This document shows, piece by piece, positions 25,928 to 35,578 of a stretch of DNA of 59,156 nt (positions are counted from its first letter, which is position 1; each line of letters opens with the position of its first letter). Below the pieces are notes generated by a model that saw only the letters and a program-made list of their open reading frames with translations, was not told the origin of the DNA and did no database searches. Source of the stretch: Acidobacteriaceae bacterium (GTDB taxonomy: Bacteria; Acidobacteriota; Terriglobia; Terriglobales; Acidobacteriaceae); assembly GCA_021323655.1 (NCBI GenBank), contig JAJPKO010000029.1:1-59156 (forward strand), read 5' to 3'. The position numbers and the translations under genes are program-made.

Positions 25928-26614
25928 TTATTCAACCCCATCGGGAAGAAAGCGATAGCCCACCCATGGTTCTGTCTGGATATATTCCTTGCCCGGTGTG
26001 CTTCCCAGCTTTTTGCGGATCTGTCCGACAAAGACCCGCAGATATTCCGGCTGCTGTGCGGACTGAGCACCCCATACGGCGGTAAGCAAGGCGCGGTGTG
26101 TGATGACTTTGCCGGGGTTCCGTGCAAGATGCAGGAGAAGATCAAATTCTTTAGGAGTGAGATGCACGGTGCTGCCGTTTACGGTTACGACATGGGCGGC
26201 GGGATCAATCATGAAATCACCCGCCTCGATGCATTTGTCTGAGTCGCGCTCAGGGGCACGGCGCAGGTGGGCGCGGACGCGCGCAAGCAGTTCCTTTGTG
26301 CTGAATGGCTTGGTGACGTAATCGTCTGCACCGGCGTCAAGCGCCTCTATCTTGGTACGCTCCTGGTCGCGTACGGAAAGAACGAGCACAGGAACATGGC
26401 TCTTCATGCGCACGGCGCGGGTGAGTTCGATGCCAGTCATACCGGGCATCATCAGGTCAGTAACGATAAGATCAGGTGGCCAATCCTGTACCAGGCGTAA
26501 TGCTTCATCGGGATCATTGGCTGTGCGAACATCGTAGCCTTGTGCTGAAAGCGATGCGCGCAGAACGCGTGTGATCTGGATTTCATCATCAACGACGAGG
26601 ACCCGTGCAGCCAT
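25928..26614 (-). CDS. kdpE: KdpE-like response regulator (OmpR family)
   Basis: 228 residues from ATG 26614 (GTG one codon earlier possible). The receiver domain has phospho-acceptor Asp53 in IVTDLMMPGM, the acidic pair VVDDE near the start and Lys102 in VTKPF. The C-terminal winged helix carries LTPKEFDLLLHLARNPGKVITH and ends EPWVGYRFLPDG. It activates kdp expression on low potassium in other bacteria. It is transcribed in the same direction as kdp and just upstream of it, and head-to-head with kdpD at only 28 bp. Confidence 0.92.
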   Translation of the reverse strand: MAARVLVVDDEIQITRVLRASLSAQGYDVRTANDPDEALRLVQDWPPDLIVTDLMMPGMTGIELTRAVRMKSHVPVLVLSVRDQERTKIEALDAGADDYVTKPFSTKELLARVRAHLRRAPERDSDKCIEAGDFMIDPAAHVVTVNGSTVHLTPKEFDLLLHLARNPGKVITHRALLTAVWGAQSAQQPEYLRVFVGQIRKKLGSTPGKEYIQTEPWVGYRFLPDGVE

Positions 26615-26642
26615 CACCTATCTAAAGTATCATCAGGAGCGG

Positions 26643-28082
26643 ATGCGAAGTTACACCAGCGTCGTGCGATATCTTCTCTCTACCGCAGTCGTCGGTGGTC
26701 TGGTTGCGCTGTTCCGTCTTGTGGTGCATGTGAATCCTGCGACGGTAGCGTTGAGCTTTCTGGTGGTCGTGCTGCTGGTGGCTTCACGCTGGCGGCTTGC
26801 GCACTCGATTTACCTCTCCGTATTGTGCACGTTGCTCTATAACTTCTTTTTCCTGCCTCCGGTCGGTACGCTGACGATTGCCGATCCGCAGAACTGGGTT
26901 GCACTTTCTGTCTTCCTGGCAACGGGGATTCTGGTGAGCCATCTGGCGGAAAATGCGCGCAGGCAGAGAGAACTTTCAGAGCAGCGCCGGCGGGAAGTTG
27001 AACGGCTGTATGAGTTCAGCCAACAGCTCCTTTTACACGAAGACCTGCACACACTTGCGCGCGAGACGCCATCCATTGCAGCGCGCGTGTTTGGGTTGCA
27101 GGCAGTAGCAGTCTATGTACGTGAACGCGATGCGGCCTACTATTCCGACCCGGAACACCAACTGCTCTCCGCAGCGGAACTGAAGCAGATCGCGCTTTTG
27201 CCAGATTCAACAGCGAGCAGGCAGGCACGGATCTATTCTGCTCCGCTGATGCTGGGCATGCGGTGCCTTGGTTCACTTGCTATTGCAGACAGCGGGCTCG
27301 CGCAGCAAATGTATGAAGCGATAGGAAACCTGATTGCCATTGCCCTGGAACGCGTGGCCACGCTGGAGCGAACGAGCCGCATGGAGGCAGTGCGCGAAGG
27401 CGAACGCCTGCGGGCAGCCCTGCTGGACTCAGTGACCCATGAGCTGCGGACACCCCTGACGGCGATCCGGGCAGCCGCCACAAGCCTTCTGGCGCAACCG
27501 TCGCTGCCTGAACCAGAGCGCCGCGAGATGTACTCCATTGTGGATGAAGAGAGCCAGCGGCTGGACCGCCTGATTGGTGAGGCAGTTGAGATGGCGCAGC
27601 TTGATTCGGCTGGCTTGCAGGTACGCCCGGTCCGGCAAAACATTCAATATCTGATAGAAGCTGTGCTGCAGGAGGAGGACCCGCGGCTTCGCGGACGAAC
27701 GGTGGATGTGTGTGTGCCGCAAGAAATCCCCGATGCACAAATGGACCCTGCACTGGTGCGACGCGTGCTACGCCATCTGATTGAAAATGCAGTGAAGTAC
27801 TCTCCCGCAAAGTCACCAGTACAGATCAGCGCAGAAACTTCAGGAGAGCGCCTGCTGGTCCACATCAGCAACCAGGGAGCGGGGATAGCACTGGCAGAGC
27901 AACCATTCATCTTCGACAAGTTTTACCGTGGAAACAGCCAGCGCGAGCGCGTGGAAGGCAGCGGGCTTGGCCTCTCCATTGCCAAGGCCATTTTGACGGC
28001 ACACGGCGGCGGAATTGGGCTAAGCAGCGAACCAGGAAAGGGTGCGATTTTTACATTCTGGCTGCCACTAAGCAGCCGGTAG
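26643..28082 (+). CDS. kdpD: Shortened KdpD-like sensor histidine kinase
   Basis: 479 residues from ATG 26643 with AGGAG ahead. It begins directly with a four-helix DUF4118 membrane domain (about 10-110, including YNFFFLPPVGTLTIAD, a KdpD hallmark). Then come a GAF-like region (about 135-240), a HisKA domain with phospho-His266 in SVTHELRTPLTAIRA, and an HATPase (HLIENAVKYSP, GSGLGLSIAKAIL). The cytosolic N-terminal KdpD and universal-stress domains of the full-length protein are absent, so sensing must differ from the E. coli model. Divergent partner of kdpE. Confidence 0.9.
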   Translation: MRSYTSVVRYLLSTAVVGGLVALFRLVVHVNPATVALSFLVVVLLVASRWRLAHSIYLSVLCTLLYNFFFLPPVGTLTIADPQNWVALSVFLATGILVSHLAENARRQRELSEQRRREVERLYEFSQQLLLHEDLHTLARETPSIAARVFGLQAVAVYVRERDAAYYSDPEHQLLSAAELKQIALLPDSTASRQARIYSAPLMLGMRCLGSLAIADSGLAQQMYEAIGNLIAIALERVATLERTSRMEAVREGERLRAALLDSVTHELRTPLTAIRAAATSLLAQPSLPEPERREMYSIVDEESQRLDRLIGEAVEMAQLDSAGLQVRPVRQNIQYLIEAVLQEEDPRLRGRTVDVCVPQEIPDAQMDPALVRRVLRHLIENAVKYSPAKSPVQISAETSGERLLVHISNQGAGIALAEQPFIFDKFYRGNSQRERVEGSGLGLSIAKAILTAHGGGIGLSSEPGKGAIFTFWLPLSSR

Positions 28083-28142
28083 ACTTCTATTCATACGCGG
28101 CCTTCACGATGTTCGCTGATGGCGCATGACGGAAACGAGAGT

Positions 28143-28763
28143 ATGACTGATACCTACTCGCAGATAAATTCCACGCGGCTTGAGGCCTTTTCAGATGGCG
28201 TCATCGCCGTCATTATCACCATCATGGTGCTGGAACTGCATGTTCCCCATGAGGACGGTCTTGCGGGGTTATGGTCGGTAGCACCGCGCCTTGCAATTTA
28301 TGCGCTTAGTTTTTTTGTTGTCGGTATTTACTGGATCAATCACCACGAACTGATCCGCAGGACTGAGACGGTGGATTATGGAATTTTGTGGGCCAACATG
28401 GGCTTCCTGTTTTCACTCTCGCTGATTCCATTTTTTGTGGATTATCTGGACGAGAAGCTCTTCAGCACATTTGCCACTTTGCTGTATGACGGAGTGATGC
28501 TGCTTGTCGGACTGGCATTTTACGTTCTGCGGTGGCGAGTGATGCGCCGACAGAAGCTGAAGGGAGCACTGAGTGAAACGGACACATCCGAACTGTGGCG
28601 GCACAGCGCCAGCCTGGTGCTGTATATCGTCGCGGTTGCGGTCGCGTTTTATCGTCCATGGCTGTCGCTGGTAATTAGCGGACTGGTCACGCTGGTCTGG
28701 GTGGTTCCTGGAGCGCGTGTACGGAAGTGCGAGCAGCCACCCAGCCTGGGCGTGCAGAACTAG
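28143..28763 (+). CDS. TMEM175-family (DUF1211) potassium channel-like protein
   Basis: 206 residues from ATG 28143 (ATG 28119 also possible). The signature RLEAFSDGVIAVIITIMVLEL in the first helix contains the FSD motif of the TMEM175 pore helix. About six membrane segments follow, with INHHELIRR in the loop after the third. Bacterial members are weakly selective potassium channels. Its position 60 bp after kdpD and next to the Kdp pump fits a role in potassium homeostasis. It converges with trpE, three bases between stops. Confidence 0.88.
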   Translation: MTDTYSQINSTRLEAFSDGVIAVIITIMVLELHVPHEDGLAGLWSVAPRLAIYALSFFVVGIYWINHHELIRRTETVDYGILWANMGFLFSLSLIPFFVDYLDEKLFSTFATLLYDGVMLLVGLAFYVLRWRVMRRQKLKGALSETDTSELWRHSASLVLYIVAVAVAFYRPWLSLVISGLVTLVWVVPGARVRKCEQPPSLGVQN

Positions 28764-28766
28764 GCA

Positions 28767-30248
28767 TCAGTTCCCTCTTGCTTTTTCAATAGCTTTTACC
28801 ACAGCGCGAGATTTGTTGATGGATTCCTCGTATTCTTTTTCAGGAACAGAATCGGCGACAATTCCCGCACCCGCCTGGATGTGTCCCTTCCTCCCTTGCT
28901 GCAGGAGTGTGCGGATGGCAATGCATGAATCAAGGTTTCCGGAGTAGTCCGCGTAGAGGACGCTGCCGCCGTAGATGCCACGCCGCGTTGGTTCCAGCTC
29001 TTCGATGATCTCCATAGCGCGTACCTTTGGCGCTCCGCTTAATGTCCCTGCCGGGAAGCAGGCGCGGAAGGCGTCTATGGCGTGCAATTCTGGCCGAAGT
29101 CTGCCCTGGATTCCACTGACGATGTGCATCACATGCGAATAGCGTTCGACGACCATCAGCTCTTTCACTTCGACGGAGCCGTATTCGCTGACACGTCCAA
29201 CATCGTTTCGCCCCAGGTCTACAAGCATGACGTGCTCGGCACGTTCCTTTTCGTCGTGCAGCATTTCATCTGCAATACGGAGATCATCTTCTTCATTCGC
29301 ACCACGCGGACGCGTCCCTGCAATGGGGCGATACTGGATGCGTCCCTGGTGGACGCGGACCAACAACTCGGGAGAAGAGCCTGCGATGTAGGTCTTTCCG
29401 ATCCGCAAAAAATACAGATATGGCGAGGGGTTGACGATGCGCAGGGCCCGATATACAGAAAACGGATCTACTCCTGTTTCCACATCAAAGCGCTGCGAGA
29501 GGACAACCTGAAAAATGTCCCCTGCGGCGATGTATTCTTTGGCTTTTTCAACTGCCTTCAGGAAATTCCTCTTGCGCGTGCGCGGGTCCAGTTTAAGTTT
29601 GCTGCCAATCTTTTTGGGCCTGATGCGCGGCAGAGGTGCAGCCAGGCGCTTTTCAAAGCGGTCAAGGCGCTTTTGCGCGTCCGCATAGGCTTGCTCTGGT
29701 TTTTGCCCGGAGAGGTCTGCGGTGACGATGAGAAGCATTTCTTTACGAATGTGGTCGAAGGCCAGCACTTCATGGAAGAACATGAGGCAGGCGTCGGGCA
29801 AGCCCAGATCGTCTTTCGCCTTCTCGGGGATGCGCTCGATCTGCCGCACTACATCGTAGGCGAAGAAGCCCACAGCGCCGGCAGTGAATGGCGGCAGTCC
29901 TGCAATGTGAGCCGGCTTATGGCTGCTGAGGAGTTCCTTCATCAACGAAAAGATGTCGCCCTGGGTCTGGCGAGCCTTGCCATTCTCCGTGATGACAATT
30001 TCCTGTCCGCGGGACACGATGGTGCGGAACGGATGGACGCCGATAAAGGTATAGCGACCAATTTTTTCTCCCTGCTCGACAGATTCGAGCAGGAAACACT
30101 CAGGCTCGTCTGCGGCGAGACGCAGGAAGGCAGTAACAGGCGTTTCCAGGTCGGCAGTGAGCGTGCGGTACAGCGGCACGAGCGTATGCGTCTGCGCCAG
30201 CTTCAGAAACTCGGCGCGGGTGGGAAGAGATGTCTCTTGCTGCGGCAT
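28767..30248 (-). CDS. trpE: Anthranilate synthase component I
   Basis: 493 residues from ATG 30248 (MPQQETSLPTRAEF); the longer frame to 30314 adds unrelated residues. It uses chorismate and ammonia from TrpG to make anthranilate, the first step of tryptophan synthesis. Seen: LLES near the start (feedback-binding region), LSQRFDV, NPSPYLYFL, IAGTRPRG, and the C-terminal chorismate-binding block with ELEPTRRGIYGG. No trpG or other trp gene is adjacent. Confidence 0.95.
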   Translation of the reverse strand: MPQQETSLPTRAEFLKLAQTHTLVPLYRTLTADLETPVTAFLRLAADEPECFLLESVEQGEKIGRYTFIGVHPFRTIVSRGQEIVITENGKARQTQGDIFSLMKELLSSHKPAHIAGLPPFTAGAVGFFAYDVVRQIERIPEKAKDDLGLPDACLMFFHEVLAFDHIRKEMLLIVTADLSGQKPEQAYADAQKRLDRFEKRLAAPLPRIRPKKIGSKLKLDPRTRKRNFLKAVEKAKEYIAAGDIFQVVLSQRFDVETGVDPFSVYRALRIVNPSPYLYFLRIGKTYIAGSSPELLVRVHQGRIQYRPIAGTRPRGANEEDDLRIADEMLHDEKERAEHVMLVDLGRNDVGRVSEYGSVEVKELMVVERYSHVMHIVSGIQGRLRPELHAIDAFRACFPAGTLSGAPKVRAMEIIEELEPTRRGIYGGSVLYADYSGNLDSCIAIRTLLQQGRKGHIQAGAGIVADSVPEKEYEESINKSRAVVKAIEKARGN

Positions 30249-30602
30249 GTGGTTCCAGTATATGAGGAGCACAGCGATGCAGGATTTCGGGTTTATCGAA
30301 ATGCAGTCAATCACAGAGTGCGCTGCCGGCCATCCAACGTGAATAGATACAAAAGTGGAATGGGATACAAGCGGTTACTGCTCTTTATCGAGGACCATGG
30401 ATATAGCTTGCCGGAGATGTAGACGCGGGCCTATACTCTGAAGGTTTGGCCGAAGGCTGGTTTTTGCCCGCAGCCATGCCAGACATGCTGGAAAGCCGGC
30501 CCCCTGGATGCGACCGTTCCGGGAGGGTCTTATGCCGCGTTCATGAGATGCTCACACGCGCGGTGCACAATCGGTCTGAGGATACTGGAGAGAATTTTCG
30601 AT
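30249..30602. other. Intergenic region between trpE and glutamate dehydrogenase
   Basis: It separates divergent genes. It contains a good plus-strand promoter candidate (30408-30437). No trp leader peptide with consecutive Trp codons was found on the trpE side, and no gene is apparent. Confidence 0.45.
30408..30437 (+). promoter_or_regulatory. Promoter candidate for glutamate dehydrogenase
   Basis: TTGCCG (30408-30413), an 18-bp spacer and TATACT (30432-30437). About 165 bp upstream of the start codon. Confidence 0.45.
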
Positions 30603-31868
30603 ATGGCTACTATCACCCTCGAGCAGGAAATCAATCCCTGGGAAGCGCAGGCTGCTCGATTTGATTTTGCGGCGCGCAAGCTGAACCTGGATGAAGGACT
30701 CTGGCGCGTGCTGCGGCACCCTTCGCGCGAAATCATCGTGCATTTTCCCGTGCAGATGGACGACGGCCGCATTGAGGTGTTCACTGGCTTCCGTGTCCTG
30801 CATTCACAGGCGCGCGGGCCGGGCAAAGGCGGCATCCGCTATGCGCCGGACGTTTCGCTTGATGAAGTGCGCGCGCTCGCAAGCTGGATGACCTGGAAGT
30901 GCGCCGTCGTCAATATTCCCTTTGGCGGCGCGAAGGGCGGAGTCATCTGTGACCCGAAGAAGATGTCCCTGGGCGAGCTGGAACGCATGACGCGCCGCTA
31001 CACCGCAGAAATCATCGAATTCATCGGTCCGGAAAAAGACGTTCCCGCCCCGGACATGAACACCAACGAGCAGACGATGGCCTGGATCATGGACACCTAC
31101 TCCATGCACATGCGCCAGACCGTCACCAGTATCGTGACCGGAAAACCAGTCAATATTGGCGGTTCGCGCGGACGCCGCGAAGCCACAGGCCGGGGCATTG
31201 CCGTCATGTGCGATGAAGCACTGAAGTATCTCAACCTTCCACTGGAAAATTGCCGGGTCATCATTCAGGGGTTCGGCAATGTTGGCTCAAATGCTGCGAA
31301 CCTGCTGCGGGAAAAGGGCTACAAGATCATTGGCATCGCAGAATATGATGGCGGCCTTTACAACCCAAACGGCATTGATATCTGCTCACTGCTTGAATAC
31401 CGTCAGCGCAACGGAACAGTGCTCGGCTTTAAAGGCGCAGAGCCGTTCGACACGCACGAACTGCTCACAACAGAATGCGAAATCCTGATTCCGGCGGCCA
31501 CAGAGAACGTCATCACCAGCCGCAATGCCGATAAGATCAAGGCGCGCGTGATTTGTGAAGGCGCCAATGGTCCTACAACGGCGGTCGCGGATGAAATCCT
31601 GGCTGACAAGAAAATCTTCATCATTCCGGACATTCTGGCGAACTCCGGCGGCGTGACCGCGTCCTACTTTGAGTGGGTGCAGGACCGCCAGGGCTACTTC
31701 TGGAAAGAAGCTTTCGTGAACGAGCAACTGGAGCACATCCTTGCAACCAGTTTTGACGATGTGGTCCGATACTCAGAAGCGCACGGCGTCAACAACCGGA
31801 TTGCGGCTTATATGCTGGCGATTGATCGTGTGGCCTTCACCATTAAGCAGCGCGGCATCTACGCATAA
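30603..31868 (+). CDS. gdhA: Glutamate dehydrogenase
   Basis: 421 residues from ATG 30603, preceded by GGAGAG. Interconverts glutamate with 2-oxoglutarate and ammonia using NAD(P). Lys75 (GPGKGGIRY), Lys99 (MTWKCAV) and catalytic Lys111 (FGGAKGG) have the same 24- and 12-residue spacing as in characterised hexameric enzymes. The Rossmann motif [10 protein letters not shown] follows. Cofactor preference is not decided. Monocistronic, with a terminator after it. Confidence 0.95.
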   Translation: MATITLEQEINPWEAQAARFDFAARKLNLDEGLWRVLRHPSREIIVHFPVQMDDGRIEVFTGFRVLHSQARGPGKGGIRYAPDVSLDEVRALASWMTWKCAVVNIPFGGAKGGVICDPKKMSLGELERMTRRYTAEIIEFIGPEKDVPAPDMNTNEQTMAWIMDTYSMHMRQTVTSIVTGKPVNIGGSRGRREATGRGIAVMCDEALKYLNLPLENCRVIIQGFGNVGSNAANLLREKGYKIIGIAEYDGGLYNPNGIDICSLLEYRQRNGTVLGFKGAEPFDTHELLTTECEILIPAATENVITSRNADKIKARVICEGANGPTTAVADEILADKKIFIIPDILANSGGVTASYFEWVQDRQGYFWKEAFVNEQLEHILATSFDDVVRYSEAHGVNNRIAAYMLAIDRVAFTIKQRGIYA

Positions 31869-32186
31869 TTCCAAGACCATCGGGCCTGCCGGATTTTCTG
31901 GCGGGCCTTTCCTCTTTAGAGATAGACTCGCCGCTATGCAGGGTTGAGTGAAAATAGCACTATTTCAGCAGGAACTCGAAACGGACCTTTTCAATACAAA
32001 CGCCGCCTACAGCTTGCGGAAATTTACCCGGGAGCAGGGGCAGGAAGTTTGCACTTAAAAAGCCAGAGAAATCTCAACCGCGCGGCATCCAATCCAGAGG
32101 TCACGCCACAGCATCTGGACACAGATACTCAGCCCTGATGCATGAGTTCGGCCGAGCGCGTGTTGAAATCACCTACACTGAAAAGC
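31869..32186. other. Region between glutamate dehydrogenase and methyltransferase genes
   Basis: Holds the terminator at 31883-31917 and a short palindrome AAATAG-CA-CTATTT near 31955. No gene was recognised; an in-frame upstream start of the methyltransferase (32142) falls at its end. Confidence 0.4.
31883..31917 (+). terminator. Terminator of glutamate dehydrogenase
   Basis: GGCCTGCC (31883-31890) pairs with GGCGGGCC (31900-31907) with one G-U pair, followed by TTTCCTCTTT, 14 bases after the stop codon. Confidence 0.7.
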
Positions 32187-32951
32187 ATGAAACATGCTGA
32201 TGCGATTTCGCAGTCTTTTGGGCCTGCCGCGGCCGCTTATCTGGCCAGCGCGGTCCACGCGCAAGGGGCCGAGCTCGCCCGTTTGACAGAAATGATCGGA
32301 GCAACACCAAAGGCACGCGTCCTTGACCTTGGCTGCGGCGCAGGACACACGAGTTTTGCCGCTGCTTCCGCTGCCGCAGAGGTTGTGGCCTATGATCTGA
32401 CGGCAGAAATGCTGGAGACCGTCGAAGCGGAAGCCGCGCGTCGGGGACTGACCCGTATCCGAACCAAACAGGGCTCCGTGGAGGAGCTTCCCTTTGATGA
32501 TGGCTCGTTTAACTGGGTTGTGAGCCGTTACAGCGCCCACCACTGGCGCAATGTCTCGCAGGCGCTGCGGGAAGGCCGGCGCGTGCTTAAACCCGGCGGC
32601 ACGCTATGCATCATGGACATTGCAGGAGGAAGCGAACCTCTTCTGGACACTTACATGCAGGCAGTCGAGGTGCTGCGGGACCCTTCGCACGTCCGCGATT
32701 ACACGGAACAGGAATGGCTGGCGTTGTTCCAGACAGCTGGATTTGATGCCAGAACAGAACGGCGTTGGCGTCTTCGGATTGAATTTGCGTCCTGGATCCA
32801 GCGCATTGGCACTCCGGAGGAAAGAGCGGAAGCAATTCGATCGCTGTGGCAGGCTGCTCCTCAAGAAGTTCGGGAATATTATCGCGTGCAGCCAGACGGA
32901 TCCTTCGAGATGGATGCAATTATGGTGCTGGGAAAGCAGAAGCCTGTATAG
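32187..32951 (+). CDS. Class I SAM-dependent methyltransferase, UbiE-like
   Basis: 254 residues from ATG 32187 (MKHADAISQSFG); ATG 32142 would add 15 residues and neither start has a clear ribosome site. The SAM-binding motif VLDLGCGAGHTSF is followed by the acidic motif II region VVAYDLTAEML, then LPFDDGSFNWVVSRYSAHHW and RVLKPGGTL. This order is that of Methyltransf_11 enzymes acting on small molecules or quinones. The acceptor is unknown. Confidence 0.85.
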   Translation: MKHADAISQSFGPAAAAYLASAVHAQGAELARLTEMIGATPKARVLDLGCGAGHTSFAAASAAAEVVAYDLTAEMLETVEAEAARRGLTRIRTKQGSVEELPFDDGSFNWVVSRYSAHHWRNVSQALREGRRVLKPGGTLCIMDIAGGSEPLLDTYMQAVEVLRDPSHVRDYTEQEWLALFQTAGFDARTERRWRLRIEFASWIQRIGTPEERAEAIRSLWQAAPQEVREYYRVQPDGSFEMDAIMVLGKQKPV

Positions 32952-33006
32952 TAAAACAAACGCTTGTCTCTGAGGTTTGCGCTATCCATTATCTAATTTG
33001 TGGATT

Positions 33007-33022
33007 ACTAAAACGTTTCAGT
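33007..33022. promoter_or_regulatory. LacI-family-like operator ahead of the GH3 gene
   Basis: ACTAAAACGTTTCAGT is a near-perfect 16-bp palindrome centred on CG, the form bound by LacI/GalR regulators of sugar genes. It directly abuts TTGACC (33023-33028), a possible -35 box, and lies 65 bp before the beta-glucosidase start codon. Confidence 0.5.
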
Positions 33023-33086
33023 TTGACCATTATATTTTGCAGCCTGTAGCATCTCGTCGGAAACACACTCTCTCGGAAGGAAACCC

Positions 33087-35288
33087 ATGCTGACTCGCAC
33101 GTTGAGAAAATGCCTGCCTATTGCTTTGCTTGCAGCCGTGCCGCTACTGGCGCAAGACCGTCCCTGGATGAACAAGGGTCTTTCGCCGGAGGAGCGGGCC
33201 GATCTTGTTCTGAAGCAAATGACTCTGGACGAAAAGATTGATCTGCTGCACGGCAATGGCATGGCCCACACGGAAAACTGGCAAATGCCGTTGACGCACC
33301 TCTCCAATGGCGGGGCCGGATATGTAGTCGGCGTGCCCAGGCTGGGTATTCCGCCGCTTTATATTTCTGATGCGGCCTATGGCGTGCGTTCCAGCGGGGA
33401 AAATGGGCGTTACTCTACAGCACTGCCCTCAAACCTGGGCGCTGCCTCAAGCTGGGACCCGCAAGCAGCGTGCGAATATGGCGCGCTGATTGGCCGGGAG
33501 CTGCGGGCACAGGGTTACAACATGACGCTGGGCGGCGGCGTAGACATCACGCGTGAGCCGCGTAATGGCCGCACTTTTGAGTACACGGGCGAAGACCCGC
33601 TGCTCGCCGGGACCATGGTGGGCCATCTGATGAAGTGCGAGCAGGGAGAGCACGTCGTTGGCGACATCAAGCACTATGCGATGAACGACCAGGAAACGGG
33701 CCGGAATATTGTCAACGCCATCGTCTCAAAACGGGCCATGCGGGAAAGCGACCTTCTTGCCTTCCAGATTGGCTTGAAGATTTCCGATGCGGCCGCGGTG
33801 ATGTGCTCGTATAACCGCGTGAATGGTGACTACTCCTGCGAAAACAAATATCTGCTGACGGATGTTCTGAAGCATGACTGGAACTTTAAAGGCTTTGTGC
33901 TCTCTGACTGGGGCGGCACGCACAGCACGGAGAAGGCTTCCGCTGCCGGGCTGGACCAGGAGCAGCCGATGGCAGACTTCTTTGGGCCGAAGCTGAAAGA
34001 GGCGGTGGAAGCCGGGCGCGTACCCATGTCTGAGATTGATGATCATGCGCGGCGCGTGCTCTGGGGCGAGTTCACATCCGGTATTGTGGATGACCCGGTA
34101 CAGAAGAGCGTGGTGGATGCGGAGGGCGGACTGGAAATTGCGCAGCATCTTGAAGAGCAGAGCATTGTTCTGCTTAAGAACGAGAACAATGCTTTGCCGC
34201 TCAATCCGGCCAAATTGCACAGCGTGGCCGTGATTGGCGGACACGCCGATGTCGGCATGATCTCTGGCGGAGGCTCGGCACAGGTTGACCCGCCGGGCGG
34301 AAACGCGATTGCTCCTCCGGGGCACAAGGCCACCACATGGCAGGCACACATCTGGTTCCCCACTTCGCCGCTGAAGGCGCTGAAAGCCAGGCTGCCCAAT
34401 GCAAAGGTTGAATACAACTCCGGAGAAGACCTTGATGCAGCAGCGGCGCTGGCCAAGAATTCTGATGTCGCGATTGTCTTTGCTTACCAGTGGGAATCAG
34501 AAGGCATGGACCTGCCAAACCTCTCTTTGCCCGACAACCAGGATGCACTGATTGAGCGCGTAGCGGCGGCCAATCCGCACACCATTGTGGTACTGGAAAC
34601 AGGCACTGCCGTGACGATGCCCTGGATCGGCAAAGTCAGCGGAATCGTGGAAGCATGGTATGCGGGCAGCAGCGGCCATCGCGCGCTGGCGAATGTTCTG
34701 CTCGGCGATGTGAACCCGAGTGCTAAGCTTGCCATGACTTTCCCGAAGAGCGAACAGGACCTGCCACACCCTGAAATTCCGCCACTCTCGAAGGAAGATG
34801 AAGGCCAGGGAACGGGCGCAGTCAATGGCCCGGCCCATGCGCAATCCGGGTACAGTGTTCACTATGACGAAGGCGTGAAAGTTGGCTACAAATGGTACGA
34901 AGCGGAACACAAGGAGCCGCTGTTTCCATTTGGGTATGGTCTTTCCTACACGACCTACTCTTATTCCGGCCTGAGGGCCAACAGCGCGGACAGGACCGTG
35001 ACCTTTACCGTGAAGAACACTGGCAAACGCGCCGGCGCTGAGATTGCCGAGGTGTATGCAGTGCTTCCGGAAGCCGCAGGTGAGCCGTTCAAGCGCCTGG
35101 TGGGGTGGCAGAAGGTATCACTTCAGCCGGGCGAGTCGAAGACAGTAACGGTCACAGTGGATCCGCTGATGCTCTCGATTTTTGATGAACAGAAAAACGG
35201 CTGGGATTTGCTTCCGGGAACCTATCAGATTCTTGCAGGCCCGTCGTCAGCAGAGACGCCGCTGCACGGATCCTTTGATATTCACTAA
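33087..35288 (+). CDS. Secreted glycoside hydrolase family 3 beta-glucosidase
   Basis: 733 residues with a signal peptide ending PLLAQ. An N-terminal TIM-barrel-like GH3 domain is followed by the alpha/beta sandwich domain and a C-terminal fibronectin III-like domain (from about residue 635). The nucleophile Asp274 sits in FVLSDWGGTHS; KHYAMNDQE is the usual substrate-binding His/Asn/Asp segment. Cleaves terminal beta-glucose or related sugars from plant polymers. AAGGAAAC lies ahead of the ATG. Probably under sugar control through the operator upstream. Confidence 0.93.
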   Translation: MLTRTLRKCLPIALLAAVPLLAQDRPWMNKGLSPEERADLVLKQMTLDEKIDLLHGNGMAHTENWQMPLTHLSNGGAGYVVGVPRLGIPPLYISDAAYGVRSSGENGRYSTALPSNLGAASSWDPQAACEYGALIGRELRAQGYNMTLGGGVDITREPRNGRTFEYTGEDPLLAGTMVGHLMKCEQGEHVVGDIKHYAMNDQETGRNIVNAIVSKRAMRESDLLAFQIGLKISDAAAVMCSYNRVNGDYSCENKYLLTDVLKHDWNFKGFVLSDWGGTHSTEKASAAGLDQEQPMADFFGPKLKEAVEAGRVPMSEIDDHARRVLWGEFTSGIVDDPVQKSVVDAEGGLEIAQHLEEQSIVLLKNENNALPLNPAKLHSVAVIGGHADVGMISGGGSAQVDPPGGNAIAPPGHKATTWQAHIWFPTSPLKALKARLPNAKVEYNSGEDLDAAAALAKNSDVAIVFAYQWESEGMDLPNLSLPDNQDALIERVAAANPHTIVVLETGTAVTMPWIGKVSGIVEAWYAGSSGHRALANVLLGDVNPSAKLAMTFPKSEQDLPHPEIPPLSKEDEGQGTGAVNGPAHAQSGYSVHYDEGVKVGYKWYEAEHKEPLFPFGYGLSYTTYSYSGLRANSADRTVTFTVKNTGKRAGAEIAEVYAVLPEAAGEPFKRLVGWQKVSLQPGESKTVTVTVDPLMLSIFDEQKNGWDLLPGTYQILAGPSSAETPLHGSFDIH

Positions 35289-35464
35289 AGCATTTTTCCG
35301 ATCCCCTCTCCTGTCCGGGGAGGGGTTTACTTTTACTGAAAACTCTGAGAAGTACTCGGCAACTCGCGGGATTCTTTCTTGAGTATGCTTGGCGCGAACT
35401 GGTTTGCCCCAGGTCCCTTCGGCTTCGCCCAGGATACGATTTTTATTCAATGGCTGGCAGTTGT

Positions 35465-35498
35465 GGTTTCCCATCCTTATGCGCAAGGATGGGAAACC
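35465..35498. repeat. Dispersed intergenic palindrome, copy D (perfect)
   Basis: GGTTTCCCATCCTT (35465-35478) and AAGGATGGGAAACC (35485-35498) form a perfect 14-bp stem with the 6-base loop ATGCGC. It lies between the convergent GH3 and aminotransferase genes, so it can act as a bidirectional terminator. Confidence 0.7.
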
Positions 35499-35578
35499 CT
35501 GTGTCTGGACCCGCTCAAACTTTGGTAGAAATCGGACCGAGGACATAGCCTGCTGTTCCTGGCCCGGCTTAGCATCTC

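Noticed and set aside
29082-30422. 446-codon plus-strand frame opposite trpE
   Set aside because: Antisense to trpE, no family resemblance and no ribosome binding site.
30249-30602. trp-type leader peptide or T-box ahead of trpE
   Set aside because: No run of Trp codons, no T-box-like sequence and no nested hairpins were recognisable upstream of trpE.
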